From assembly GCA_016235425.1 (NCBI GenBank), contig JACRLC010000085.1:1-51215 (forward strand): 51,215 bases of DNA. The letters are read 5' to 3'. Made by a program: the position numbers and the translations under genes. Positions 8,022 through 16,662 of the stretch are shown in pieces. The stretch comes from Chloroflexota bacterium. Lineage in GTDB: Bacteria; Chloroflexota; Anaerolineae; Anaerolineales; Villigracilaceae. The stretch's first letter is position 1, and each line of letters starts with the position of its first letter. The notes under the pieces were generated by a model. That model was not told where the DNA came from. It was given only the letters and a program-made list of their open reading frames with translations, and searched no databases.

Positions 8022-10271
8022 TTATTTCCTTTGAAACTTTAGTTTTAATGCAAACAAGGTTTTCCTGAGTGAAATCTCCAAACGTCCCAATGGTTTTCTC
8101 CATTTAGACGAGAGTTGCTCCAATTGCGCAATAAGGGATAATAATTCGTCGGACACATTGCCCGTACTGCTTTCGAAACATTCCCTGGCGCCAAGCGCCA
8201 ATTTTAACGCTTCCTTTATCTCCCATTTCTTACGAAGAATCTCCGCAAGTTGGTACTGACTTGCACCGACTATATCATTTCTGGATGCATCTTTAGCCGC
8301 TTTAAGCGAGTCATTATAATATCCAATGGCCCGCCCGTCCTGCCCGATTATTCTCGATAGGTTCCCTAAATTGTATAAAGCAACCGAAACACCTTCGAGA
8401 TCCTTCATTGCCTCTGCAAAAATCAGCCTTCTACGGTGGTATTCGATTGCGGCATGAAATTCGTTTTGCTGTAGGGACAGATCGCCCAAATCGCCAAGAA
8501 CGATGCCAAGATTATCAAGGCCACGCGTGGCCTCAAAATTAACTAGGGATTGTTTCAGGTACATTTCCGCGTTCTTATAGTCCCCTCGCAGTTTGGATAT
8601 CATTCCCAAGTACCTGTTCGCCAAACCCATACCTATAAGGTTTCCAGATTGCTTATAAACATTTAATCCGTCCAAGATTAATGCCTCCGCAGACTGCATC
8701 AGGTGATTTCTCTCGGATTCATCAACTGTTGCGCGGCGCGCCTTCGTCATATATGCCCAACCGAGCACTTCTACATTCACATCAGTAATAGATCCGGCAT
8801 CGTTTAGATCTTTGGCGCATTTTAAGACCAGGTTCCCCACATGGATGTATTCGTCCATATTAGCTCTTACACTCAAAAAATGATCTATCAACCTCCAAAT
8901 TTTGACTGCTCGACGCTTATGATCTTGATTGGCATTATTGCTGATCCATTCAAAAATCATTTTCATCGTCTGGAATTGTTCGTTCAGCTTTTTATAGCCG
9001 TCCCAATTCCTCCAACCCCCGTTTTTCTCGGCATATTCCTCTATCCATAAAGTCATACGATCCAATAATTCAGCGGCATCGGCTTCACCGCCAAGCATTT
9101 TATGCGTCACAAACGCTTTTGTATGCGCATGCACCTCGTATTTTTGGATTTTTTCCTCTTCACTGTATTTTGTCTCGATAAACAAGGTTCTATCAAGATT
9201 TTTTATTCCCTCTGCGATATCATCATCCCCAAGCCCGGCCACATATTTCAATTCGTTCCTGGTTGGATTATTTTGAAACAGAGAAATTGCCATAATGGTT
9301 TTTTTGGTAATTGGTTCATTTTGCAACGAGACCCACCAGGGCTCAAGCAGTTGAAAGTTGCTTTGATTGCCAGCATCTAATAACGGTATCCCTAACGCGA
9401 ATCTTCCTATCAGGATACGTATTCGGTATGGGCTTCCTCCCGCAAGATCAACTATATCTCGTATCGTTGTTTTGGCGGAATCATTTAAATTGCTCCTGCC
9501 GGAGCGGTTCATTTCCAATTGAGCAACTGATAAACAGTCATCTTTCGTCATCCCCCTCAGTTCCACAAGCCAATATTCCGGCGAATCCTTTTTTCGTTTG
9601 CTTGTAACAATCACTTTGCTGGTGGGAGCCGGAACACGCCTGATGAATTCTTCGATTTCTCTGTCTGCGACAGTGTCAAAATTGTCAATAAATATCGCGG
9701 TTGACTTTTCCTGCAACAACCTCATGACCTGAATGCGTAAATCTGAACGACTTAACTGGTTCAGATCATATAATCCCCATACATTAATTATTGTTTGATA
9801 CAACTCAATGCTTGTGAGGTCGCCGTTGTGATCCTCGATCCACACAATGTACTCGAACAATTTTCCATCGTCTTTAATCAACCATCCAATTTCCCTGGCA
9901 AGCGATGTTTTTCCAATTCCAGACTCACCTGCAATACAGATCACCGGATAATTCGTACATAAACCTTCAAACAGCCTCTTTTTCTCATATTCGCGTCCGG
10001 TGAAATGTCCGCGAGCTGGAAGATTATTCAACACAATGCCTGTTTTTGCTTTTAAAGGTTTGGCAGTGGAGTTGGGTTGAATTCGAAATATAAAAATTGT
10101 CAGAAAAAGAACAACAGCTATCACAACTACTACCAGGCCTATCCAACCCAATTGAGCAAAGACGCTGATTATTGCAACAATTAGTGCAACGACCAAACCG
10201 GCATATATGTCGGTTAAGGCCTTATCATTCATGTCTTTTAATTTTTCAAAAACAGGTTTTAACTTATTCAC
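8022..10271 (-). CDS. Membrane-anchored NB-ARC/TPR STAND ATPase
   Basis: 749 residues from a GTG codon with GGAAG upstream. Two hydrophobic helices (about 22-41 and 43-63) anchor it. The NB-ARC core has FTGREYEKKRLFEGL (90-104), Walker A GESGIGKTS (115-123), Walker B TAIFIDNFD (191-199), the VIVTSKRK sensor-1 arginine region and GGSPYRIRIL, a GxP-like motif. A winged-helix segment is followed by about six tetratricopeptide units from residue 480 to 715, including MGLANRYLGMISKLRGDYKN and SVALYNLGNLSRIIGQDGRA. STAND ATPases oligomerise after ligand sensing; many bacterial members act in defence or signalling. No effector domain is fused, so the GNAT, Mur ligase or peptidase in the same operon could be the output. 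It is the first gene of that operon. Confidence 0.85.
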   Translation of the reverse strand: MNKLKPVFEKLKDMNDKALTDIYAGLVVALIVAIISVFAQLGWIGLVVVVIAVVLFLTIFIFRIQPNSTAKPLKAKTGIVLNNLPARGHFTGREYEKKRLFEGLCTNYPVICIAGESGIGKTSLAREIGWLIKDDGKLFEYIVWIEDHNGDLTSIELYQTIINVWGLYDLNQLSRSDLRIQVMRLLQEKSTAIFIDNFDTVADREIEEFIRRVPAPTSKVIVTSKRKKDSPEYWLVELRGMTKDDCLSVAQLEMNRSGRSNLNDSAKTTIRDIVDLAGGSPYRIRILIGRFALGIPLLDAGNQSNFQLLEPWWVSLQNEPITKKTIMAISLFQNNPTRNELKYVAGLGDDDIAEGIKNLDRTLFIETKYSEEEKIQKYEVHAHTKAFVTHKMLGGEADAAELLDRMTLWIEEYAEKNGGWRNWDGYKKLNEQFQTMKMIFEWISNNANQDHKRRAVKIWRLIDHFLSVRANMDEYIHVGNLVLKCAKDLNDAGSITDVNVEVLGWAYMTKARRATVDESERNHLMQSAEALILDGLNVYKQSGNLIGMGLANRYLGMISKLRGDYKNAEMYLKQSLVNFEATRGLDNLGIVLGDLGDLSLQQNEFHAAIEYHRRRLIFAEAMKDLEGVSVALYNLGNLSRIIGQDGRAIGYYNDSLKAAKDASRNDIVGASQYQLAEILRKKWEIKEALKLALGARECFESSTGNVSDELLSLIAQLEQLSSKWRKPLGRLEISLRKTLFALKLKFQRK

Positions 10272-10377
10272 GATTCTATTCTTCCCGTTGTAGCGGCGAT
10301 TTTACGAAAGTTAAGTATATCGGATGGATGCGAAAATGGGAAGTCGACGAGAATTGAGCGTGTAAGCGGCTTCATAA

Positions 10378-10414
10378 ACAAAAAAGGTTTTAGCAATCTA
10401 TCGCTAAAACCTTT
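10378..10414 (-). terminator. Rho-independent terminator of the F420/NADP oxidoreductase-like gene
   Basis: AAAGGTTTTAGC (10383-10394) and GCTAAAACCTTT (10403-10414) form a perfect 12-bp stem with an eight-base loop. Read on the minus strand it is followed by TTTTTGTTT. It lies just after the stop of the gene ending at 10445 and separates it from the STAND operon. Confidence 0.85.
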
Positions 10415-10444
10415 GGCTATCCGAAATCAGTCGAGACTGTGCGA

Positions 10445-11098
10445 TTAAGCCGATCTCACAAGTTTGATGTTGAAGTGATATGAAGAAACGACATGCCGAA
10501 AACAACGCCACAAAACCACGTACATTTCCACGCCGCGTGAGGTGGTGATGTCGCCGAGGTCAACCACAGATTTCCAGCCAAACCAATCGCGCAGGATGGT
10601 TATGACCTGCGCCTTGGCTTCCATGCTGTTGCCGCTTACAAAAACATCCGTGCGTTCAGCCAGCCGGGTGGGGTTGACCATTACGTCGCAGTTGATCGTA
10701 TTGAGCGATTTGACCACATGGGTATCGGGGAATTCACGCTGAAGCTGTTCGCCCAACGAATCGGTATTGCAGACCGTCAGCGTCCAAATGTCTGTTGAAT
10801 AATCCAGCGGGTTGGATGTATCGATCAGGATTTTGCCTTTCAAATTCTCCGCCCCGGCCAAACGCATTACATCCAATGAGGCCGAACCCAAAGTACAGTT
10901 GAAAACAATTTCACCAAACGAAGCCGCATTGGCAAAAGTGCCGAATAGGGCATGTTGCCCGCCTTCCTTCTTTGACCAGGCAACCGCCTTCGGATTGTCG
11001 GCGTCGCGGCCGCCTATCATGACTTCATGCCCCAAATACACCAGCTTGGAACCGATTGTCTGTCCAACCACTCCCGTACCTAATACGCCAATTTTCAT
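10445..11098 (-). CDS. NADPH-dependent F420 reductase-like NAD(P)-binding protein
   Basis: 217 residues from ATG 11098, which has AGGAG six bases upstream. The N-terminus MKIGVLGTGVVGQTIGSKL is a Rossmann GxGxxG loop, followed by VMIGGRDADNPKA, the phosphate-binding region that favours NADP. The order (GSASLDVMRLAGAENLKGKILIDTSNPLD, then HVVKSLNTINCDVMVNPT) matches the F420H2:NADP oxidoreductase-like family. Members move hydride between F420 and NADP, but many bacterial homologues have not been tested with F420. It is a single-gene unit with its own terminator; an ATTATA (-10 TATAAT on the minus strand) at 11201-11206 is a possible promoter. Confidence 0.8.
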   Translation of the reverse strand: MKIGVLGTGVVGQTIGSKLVYLGHEVMIGGRDADNPKAVAWSKKEGGQHALFGTFANAASFGEIVFNCTLGSASLDVMRLAGAENLKGKILIDTSNPLDYSTDIWTLTVCNTDSLGEQLQREFPDTHVVKSLNTINCDVMVNPTRLAERTDVFVSGNSMEAKAQVITILRDWFGWKSVVDLGDITTSRGVEMYVVLWRCFRHVVSSYHFNIKLVRSA

Positions 11099-11222
11099 AG
11101 AAATCTCCTTTATAGCGCGCTTGATTTTGACGTGCATAAGCCGGGTTATTTATGAAACCCCAGGCTTTATTTTCGCGATGTGTAATGTATAGCTCGCCTG
11201 ATTATAATGAGTTTTTCCAATA

Positions 11223-11855
11223 TCAATAAGACTCGGCTTTGGTCATTTTTGTCTTTAGCCATTTGAGACGGAACGTCTCTTCGCGTTCGCGTTCTTCAAG
11301 CGAACTGACAATGAATGCGACGGTCGCTTCATAATCGGGAATGAAGATGTGCTGGAGGGCATTCACGCGCCGCTGTGTTTTACGCAGTTCCCCGGCCAGC
11401 CGCCAAACCGTCGTAGTCAACATGGAGAGTTGAGGCGTTTTGATGAGCACTTCGCGAAACGCGGCAGTGGCTTCATCCAACGCGGCATTTGTTCCGCTCA
11501 AACTGTAGAGCATTTTCTGCGGCTCGCCGCGCGCTTCGATGGCGGGGATTGCCACGCCCATAATGCCGCGCAGTTTGAGATGAACATCCACGGTTTTGTT
11601 GGCCGCGAGCGCCGCCCATTCCACATGGTCACTGCCCATTGTAAGACGCGCCTTTTCGAGGGCGCGATAGGCGGTTTCCAGGAGTTTCCACACTTCCTTT
11701 TGCAATACATCCGCTTCATGCGCCACGCGGACGAGTTCCGTGGTCAACACTTCGCGTTTGCGGTCGAGAATCTCGTAACCTTCGCGCGCAAAACGCAATT
11801 CCTTCTTGACGCGGATCAGGTTGGTGCGAGTCGGCGCGACGTTAATGTTAGGCAT
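11223..11855 (-). CDS. ntpD: V/A-type ATPase subunit D
   Basis: 210 residues from ATG 11855 with AAGGGTG just upstream; a GTG two codons earlier is the alternative. The N-terminal [20 protein letters not shown] and the C-terminal [21 protein letters not shown] are the two long coiled-coil halves of subunit D, the central rotor shaft that turns inside the A3B3 ring. RRVNALQ is the family signature. Its start overlaps the end of the B subunit gene by eight bases, so translation is probably coupled. It is the last gene of the V/A-ATPase operon. Confidence 0.95.
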   Translation of the reverse strand: MPNINVAPTRTNLIRVKKELRFAREGYEILDRKREVLTTELVRVAHEADVLQKEVWKLLETAYRALEKARLTMGSDHVEWAALAANKTVDVHLKLRGIMGVAIPAIEARGEPQKMLYSLSGTNAALDEATAAFREVLIKTPQLSMLTTTVWRLAGELRKTQRRVNALQHIFIPDYEATVAFIVSSLEEREREETFRLKWLKTKMTKAESY

Positions 11856-13269
11856 CTTCACCCTTGTAGAATTGCCTGATCTCGTCCAGGCTGACGCGGG
11901 TAAGCTCCTCCTTGGGCAGCATGGAAATCAATTTCCAGCCGATATTCAGGGTTTGTTCGATGGTGCGATTCTCGGTCAGGGACTGGTTGACAAACTCGCG
12001 CTCGAAGGCACGGCCAAACTTCAAATACTTCTGGTCAACCTCTCCCAATTCCTCTTCACCGATGACCGACGCCAGCGCCCGTACGTCCTGCATGTGAGCA
12101 TAGGCGGCATAAAGTTGCCCACCCCAATGCGGATGATCGTCACGCGTTCGCCCACTGCCGATGCCATCCTTCATCAAACGCGAGAGACTCGGCAAAACTG
12201 CAATGGGTGGATAAATGCCTGCATGATCGAGGTCGCGTCCGAGTGTGATCTGCCCTTCGGTGATGTAGCCGGTCAGGTCGGGGACGGGGTGCGTGATGTC
12301 GTCGTTGGGCATGGTCAGGATCGGGATCTGGGTGATCGAACCCTCGCTCGTGCGGATGCGTCCCGTGCGTTCGTAAAGCGACGCGAGGTCACTGTACAAA
12401 TAACCGGGATAGCCCTTGCGGCTCGGCACTTCACCGCGTATGTTTGAAATCTGCCGCAGGGCTTCGCAGTAGTTGGTCATGTCCGTGAGGATGACCAGCA
12501 CGTGCATGCCCTTCTCGTAAGCCAGATATTCAGCCAAAGTCAACGCGGCACGGGGCGTGACGAGACGTTCAACGGGGGGATCGTCCGCGAGATTGAGGAA
12601 CATCGCGACACGAGTCAGCGCACCGCTTTCCATAAACGACCTGCGGAAGAAATCCGCCACGTCATGCTTTACGCCCATCGCCGCAAATACAATGGCGAAT
12701 TGTTCAGCCTGGGACGGCGGCTCCCCCGCAATCGCACCCAGTGTAGCCTGGCGAACGATCTGTGCGGCGAGTTGATCGTGCGGCATGCCTGCGCCGGAGA
12801 AGATGGGAAGTTTCTGTCCGCGCAGGAGCGTGTTCATCCCGTCAATCGCGGAGATGCCGGTCTGGATGTAATCACGCGGATAAACGCGCGCGGTTGGATT
12901 AATGGGTTGGCCGTTGACGTCGGCGTACTTATCAGTCAGCGGTTGCGGGCCGCCGTCAATGGGATTTCCCACACCGTCGAAGACGCGGCCGAGCATTTCC
13001 TCCGCGACCGGGATGCGGAGGGTATCGCCCAGAAAACGGACGCGCGTCCCGTCAATCGAGAGTCCCGTTGAACCCGCGAAGACCTGAATAACCGCATTCT
13101 TTTCACCGACTTCCAATACACGGCCGCGGCGCAACCGGTTTTGGGAATCACGGATTTCCACGACTTCATCGTAGCTGACGTTGGCCGCGCCTTCGACAAT
13201 GACGATCGGGCCTTCGATGCGGCTGACGCCGATAACTTCCTGTCCGCCTTGCGAGATCACAGCGCTCAT
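11848..13269 (-). CDS. ntpB: V/A-type ATPase subunit B (regulatory nucleotide-binding subunit)
   Basis: 473 residues, standard length. It lacks a Walker A loop and has [20 protein letters not shown] in its place, as expected for the non-catalytic B subunit. Other family segments are [33 protein letters not shown] and [20 protein letters not shown], ending in the [18 protein letters not shown] tail. It alternates with subunit A in the catalytic head. Its ATG overlaps the stop codon of the A gene (ATGA), so the two are co-translated. Confidence 0.97.
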   Translation of the reverse strand: MSAVISQGGQEVIGVSRIEGPIVIVEGAANVSYDEVVEIRDSQNRLRRGRVLEVGEKNAVIQVFAGSTGLSIDGTRVRFLGDTLRIPVAEEMLGRVFDGVGNPIDGGPQPLTDKYADVNGQPINPTARVYPRDYIQTGISAIDGMNTLLRGQKLPIFSGAGMPHDQLAAQIVRQATLGAIAGEPPSQAEQFAIVFAAMGVKHDVADFFRRSFMESGALTRVAMFLNLADDPPVERLVTPRAALTLAEYLAYEKGMHVLVILTDMTNYCEALRQISNIRGEVPSRKGYPGYLYSDLASLYERTGRIRTSEGSITQIPILTMPNDDITHPVPDLTGYITEGQITLGRDLDHAGIYPPIAVLPSLSRLMKDGIGSGRTRDDHPHWGGQLYAAYAHMQDVRALASVIGEEELGEVDQKYLKFGRAFEREFVNQSLTENRTIEQTLNIGWKLISMLPKEELTRVSLDEIRQFYKGEDA

Positions 13270-15032
13270 CTGTACTCCGAATCCAACTGACTCATCTGCT
13301 CGTCGATTTGCTTTTGGATATCGTCCATCTTTTCCAATTCTTCATTGGGCACGAGAGTCTTCATACGGATCAGCGTATCCACGATAGGCAGGTTGTGGAT
13401 GACCGAAATCGGCGCGCCGTGTTTGACGATCCGCAGGGCGCGCTCGTGGAAATGCAGGATGAGGCCCAACATGCGGATCTGTTTCTGGACCGAGGAGTAG
13501 GCGTCCACTTTATCCATCGCGTTCTGCTGGAGGAATCCCTCGCGCAAGAGACGGGCAGTCTCCAAAACGAGTCGCTCTTCATCGGGCAGTGCATCGGGGC
13601 CCACGAGTTTGACGATCTGGGACAGACGGCTCTCATCGCTCAAAATCTCCATGGCATGGTTGCGCATCTTCAACCAGTCCATACCGACCTGCTCGCGCCA
13701 CCAGCCTGCCACATCTTCCAGGTATTCGCTGTAACTATCCAGCCAGTTGATGGACGGGAAATGACGAGCAGAGGCCAGCGATTTATCCAGCGCCCAGAAG
13801 CAACGAATGTAACGCTTGGTGTGCTGGGTCACCGGCTCGGAGAAGTCACCGCCGGGAGGCGACACCGCGCCAACGATGGTGACGGAGCCGGCATTTCCAT
13901 TAAATGTCTCCACGTAACCAGCCCGTTCATAGAATTCAGCCAGGCGTCCTGCGAGATAAGCAGGATAACCTTCCTCGGCGGGCATTTCTTCGAGACGGCC
14001 AGAAACTTCGCGCAACGCTTCCGCCCAGCGTGAAGTCGAATCCGCCATCAACGCCACGTGATAACCCATGTCGCGATAATATTCCGCAATCGTGATGCCT
14101 GTGTAAATGCTGGCCTCGCGCGCCGCCACGGGCATGTTGGAAGTATTCGCTATCAGCACGGTGCGTTCCATTAATGGCCGGCCAGACCGCGGGTCCACAA
14201 GATGCGGGAATTCCTGCAGGACCTCCGTCATTTCGTTGCCGCGTTCGCCGCATCCGATGTAGACGATCACCTGCGCGTCGGCCCATTTCGCGATGCTGTG
14301 TTGGGTCACAGTCTTGCCGGAACCGAAAGGCCCAGGGATTCCCGCCGCGCCGCCCTTCGCCACCGGGAAGAAAGTATCCAGCACACGCTGGCCGGTGATC
14401 AACGGCGTTGTCACACCAAGGCGGGATTTGTACGGACGAAGCCGTCGCACAGGCCAGCGTTGGAGCATGGCCAATTCTTTTTCTTCGTTGCCAACCTTCA
14501 AACGCGCGATCGGCTCCTCGATGGTGTATTCGTCAGATGGGGCGACCCAGCTCAAAGTCCCGGAAAGATCGGGCGGGATCATGATGCGATGCTCGAAGGT
14601 TTCCGTTTCCATCACAATGCCGATGATCGCACCGCCGCTTACTTTGTCCCCAACTTTGGCAGTGGGCGTGAACTTCCAGCGGTCTTTGCGATACAGTGGA
14701 TCGAGCCGCATCCCGCGCCCGATGAACGAACCCGACTCCATCTCGATCAACGGAAGCGGGCGCTGGACTCCGTCAAAGATGCTTTTCAACAAGCCCGGGG
14801 CAAGCTCCACCGAAAGCGGCAGGCCCGTTCCAAACATCGGCGCGCCCGGCCTCATACCTGAGGTTTCCTCGTAGACCTGTGCGGTGATGATGTCGCCGTT
14901 CAAACCGATCACCTCCCCAACAAGCCGCTCCTCGCCCACTTCCACCAACTCCAACATGCTCACGTGGCGCGAGCCGCGCGCCCGCACCACCGGCCCGTTG
15001 ATCCAAATCACCGACCCGATCAGCTCACTCAT
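13266..15032 (-). CDS. ntpA: V/A-type ATPase subunit A (catalytic)
   Basis: 588 residues, standard length. The catalytic P-loop GPFGSGKT is at 234-241, followed by [20 protein letters not shown] with the catalytic glutamate, and [20 protein letters not shown] and [25 protein letters not shown] segments. The V/A-specific non-homologous insertion is present between about residues 115 and 180 ([14 protein letters not shown]). It hydrolyses or makes ATP in the head. Both ends overlap neighbouring genes by ATGA, giving equal expression with E and B. Confidence 0.97.
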   Translation of the reverse strand: MSELIGSVIWINGPVVRARGSRHVSMLELVEVGEERLVGEVIGLNGDIITAQVYEETSGMRPGAPMFGTGLPLSVELAPGLLKSIFDGVQRPLPLIEMESGSFIGRGMRLDPLYRKDRWKFTPTAKVGDKVSGGAIIGIVMETETFEHRIMIPPDLSGTLSWVAPSDEYTIEEPIARLKVGNEEKELAMLQRWPVRRLRPYKSRLGVTTPLITGQRVLDTFFPVAKGGAAGIPGPFGSGKTVTQHSIAKWADAQVIVYIGCGERGNEMTEVLQEFPHLVDPRSGRPLMERTVLIANTSNMPVAAREASIYTGITIAEYYRDMGYHVALMADSTSRWAEALREVSGRLEEMPAEEGYPAYLAGRLAEFYERAGYVETFNGNAGSVTIVGAVSPPGGDFSEPVTQHTKRYIRCFWALDKSLASARHFPSINWLDSYSEYLEDVAGWWREQVGMDWLKMRNHAMEILSDESRLSQIVKLVGPDALPDEERLVLETARLLREGFLQQNAMDKVDAYSSVQKQIRMLGLILHFHERALRIVKHGAPISVIHNLPIVDTLIRMKTLVPNEELEKMDDIQKQIDEQMSQLDSEYR

Positions 15033-15649
15033 AACTTCTCTCCCATCAATACCTGATAAACCGCTGAGCGGAGCGCGCTTTGCAATCGGTTCAAGCGCGT
15101 CTCCAGTGTGTTGTCGTAGTGCAGGCGGCCTTCGGATGCGTCCACGATAATTCCGGTTCCCGCTTCAAGCGACTGACCCAATGAGATGCGCGCGTTTAAT
15201 TCCTTTGACAACGCTTCGAGAGTTTCCACTTTAAGGGATTTTTGCGCCGCCTCATCTGCCCGGACCTGGGCACTGCCCGCGTTTAATTGGACCAATGCTT
15301 CCTTCAACAGCCGCGTCGAGATCTGACCGTAGTCCGCGCGCTTTTGCAGAGACGGGAGTCTTTGCCTGGCCGCATCGAAAACTTTATCCATTAATTTTTC
15401 GCGATGCTCCAACTGTATTGTGCGCGCTTTCAACTGTGCCGTGGCAACGACCTGACTCCGCAGGCGTTCCGCCTCCTGTTTGGCGCGCTCCAAAATCGCC
15501 TTCCGTTCAGCCTCTGCCTGTTCCTGTGCGCGCTGGCGAATGGCTTCTGCTTTGGCCCGGGCTTCCTCCTGCAACTGCCCGGCCTCCGCCTGGGCATCGC
15601 GCAGAATCGCGCGGGAGAGGGCTTCGATTTCTTCTTCTACAGGTTTCAT
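15029..15649 (-). CDS. ntpE: V/A-type ATPase subunit E (peripheral stalk)
   Basis: 206 residues from ATG 15649. The frame is open for 47 more codons upstream, but that extension is a translated repeat and lacks subunit E features, so the internal ATG is preferred; AAGGA lies 13 bases before it. Residues 1-90 are a charged coiled coil (ILRDAQAEAGQLQEEARAKA, then KQEAERLRSQVV), and the C-terminal domain ends with GTGIIVDASEGRLHYDNTLETR, the subunit E signature. It pairs with the G/H subunit as the peripheral stalk. Its stop overlaps the start of subunit A. Confidence 0.92.
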   Translation of the reverse strand: MKPVEEEIEALSRAILRDAQAEAGQLQEEARAKAEAIRQRAQEQAEAERKAILERAKQEAERLRSQVVATAQLKARTIQLEHREKLMDKVFDAARQRLPSLQKRADYGQISTRLLKEALVQLNAGSAQVRADEAAQKSLKVETLEALSKELNARISLGQSLEAGTGIIVDASEGRLHYDNTLETRLNRLQSALRSAVYQVLMGEKL

Positions 15650-15825
15650 GGATTGATACTTATCCTTTTCCAACAATGCTTTCGCGTCGCGAAGTCCCGG
15701 TGTTCTCCCGGGGAGCGGAGGCTTGAGCGTTCGTCGAAAGCCGTAGTCGAGACGCTTTTTGGTAAAACACAGCGCTTCGACTGCGTTCAACGGGAAAGCA
15801 TCGTCTCACTCCGCTCAGCGCGAAT
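15650..15825 (-). repeat. 176-bp gap inside the V/A-ATPase operon, repeat-like
   Basis: This is the longest gap in the ATPase operon. On the minus strand it contains CTCGACTACGGCTTTCGACG and GGGGAGCGGAGGCTTGAG, then CTCCCCGGGAGAACACCGGG, and near the F gene CACTCCGCTCAGCGCG. The composition and short inverted motifs look like a dispersed repeat inserted between F and E. It is an open frame in continuity with E, but I find no domain there. Confidence 0.4.
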
Positions 15826-16131
15826 TTACAGTTTGATCCCTATCGCCCGAAGCACAACTTCACCCAGGGACGGCTGGTCGGGAGAGATGCCCGCCGGAGA
15901 CGGGATCTCAACCACGAGCGGAATCGTGCTGTGCAGTTTGAGATCGTCAACTCTTGTTTGGATCATCCCGGCAACATCCTGCGTGACAAGAATAATGCCA
16001 ACATCTTTGGATGCAAACGCGCCGTCCAGGGCCTGGTTGGCCTCGTCCGCGTTCGAAACTGCCTGCCCGTTCACACCGGCAAGCGAAAATCCAAGCACAG
16101 CGTCGGGATGACCGATCACCAAAACTTTCAT
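15826..16131 (-). CDS. ntpG: V/A-type ATPase subunit F
   Basis: 101 residues, standard for the small rotor subunit F. It has the N-terminal MKVLVIGHPDAVLGFSLAG Rossmann-like strand-helix, then DVGIILVTQDVAGMI and IPLVVEIPSPAG, in the order expected. The subunit binds D at the base of the central shaft. The gene follows the proteolipid gene by nine bases. A repeat-like gap separates it from subunit E, which is unusual for this otherwise tightly packed operon. Confidence 0.93.
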   Translation of the reverse strand: MKVLVIGHPDAVLGFSLAGVNGQAVSNADEANQALDGAFASKDVGIILVTQDVAGMIQTRVDDLKLHSTIPLVVEIPSPAGISPDQPSLGEVVLRAIGIKL

Positions 16132-16140
16132 GGAATCCTT

Positions 16141-16575
16141 CTAGCGGAAGAGGATCAGGAATGAGATGATCAGACCGTAGATCGCAATCCCCTCGGAGAG
16201 ACCCACGAAGATCAGCGAACGGCCAAAGGATTCAGGCTTCTCGGCAATCGCGCCGACCGCCGCCGCGCCGGAACTTGCCACCGCAATACCCGCACCAACA
16301 CATGCCAGGCCTGTTGAGATCGCCGCGGCCAGCGTCGCGTATGGATCAACCGCGCCTTCCTGGGCAAAACCGGCCGCCATCGCGCTGGTCGGCGAAAACA
16401 GCCAGACAAGGGCAATTCCCGTTGCCATGAGGCCCAGGACAGCATTGAAGCCATTCAAACCCAACACGAGATCGCGCGTGACCTTCGTAGGCACCTTATC
16501 GCGCTCACGCAGGAAAATAATCACAGCAGGAACGACCGGAACCAAACCCACCAGCACTGCGATAATCAGAATCAT
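16141..16575 (-). CDS. ntpK: V/A-type ATPase proteolipid subunit K
   Basis: 144 residues with four predicted membrane helices (about 1-21, 38-60, 82-107, 120-143). Only the second hairpin carries the ion-binding carboxylate, Glu128 in FVGLSEGIAIYGL; the first hairpin has no acidic residue in its membrane part. The helix before it (STGLACVGAGIAVASSG) lacks the glutamine that helps bind sodium in the Enterococcus rotor, which favours proton coupling; this is inference. A short polar stretch (FAQEGAVDPYA) links the hairpins. It forms the membrane rotor ring. Confidence 0.92.
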   Translation of the reverse strand: MILIIAVLVGLVPVVPAVIIFLRERDKVPTKVTRDLVLGLNGFNAVLGLMATGIALVWLFSPTSAMAAGFAQEGAVDPYATLAAAISTGLACVGAGIAVASSGAAAVGAIAEKPESFGRSLIFVGLSEGIAIYGLIISFLILFR

Positions 16576-16662
16576 TGTTTTCTCCTTAAATGATTTTTCA
16601 GGTGACAGTCGCTTCGGGGATGCTTCGCAAGAGCGACTGTCAACCTCAAAGTCGAAATACTC

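Noticed and set aside
13308-14033. Long plus-strand ORFs opposite the V/A-ATPase A and B genes
   Set aside because: They are antisense shadows of high-GC coding sequence with no motifs or ribosome sites.
15650-15790. N-terminal extension of V/A-ATPase subunit E
   Set aside because: The extra 47 codons encode no subunit E features and look like translated repeat.
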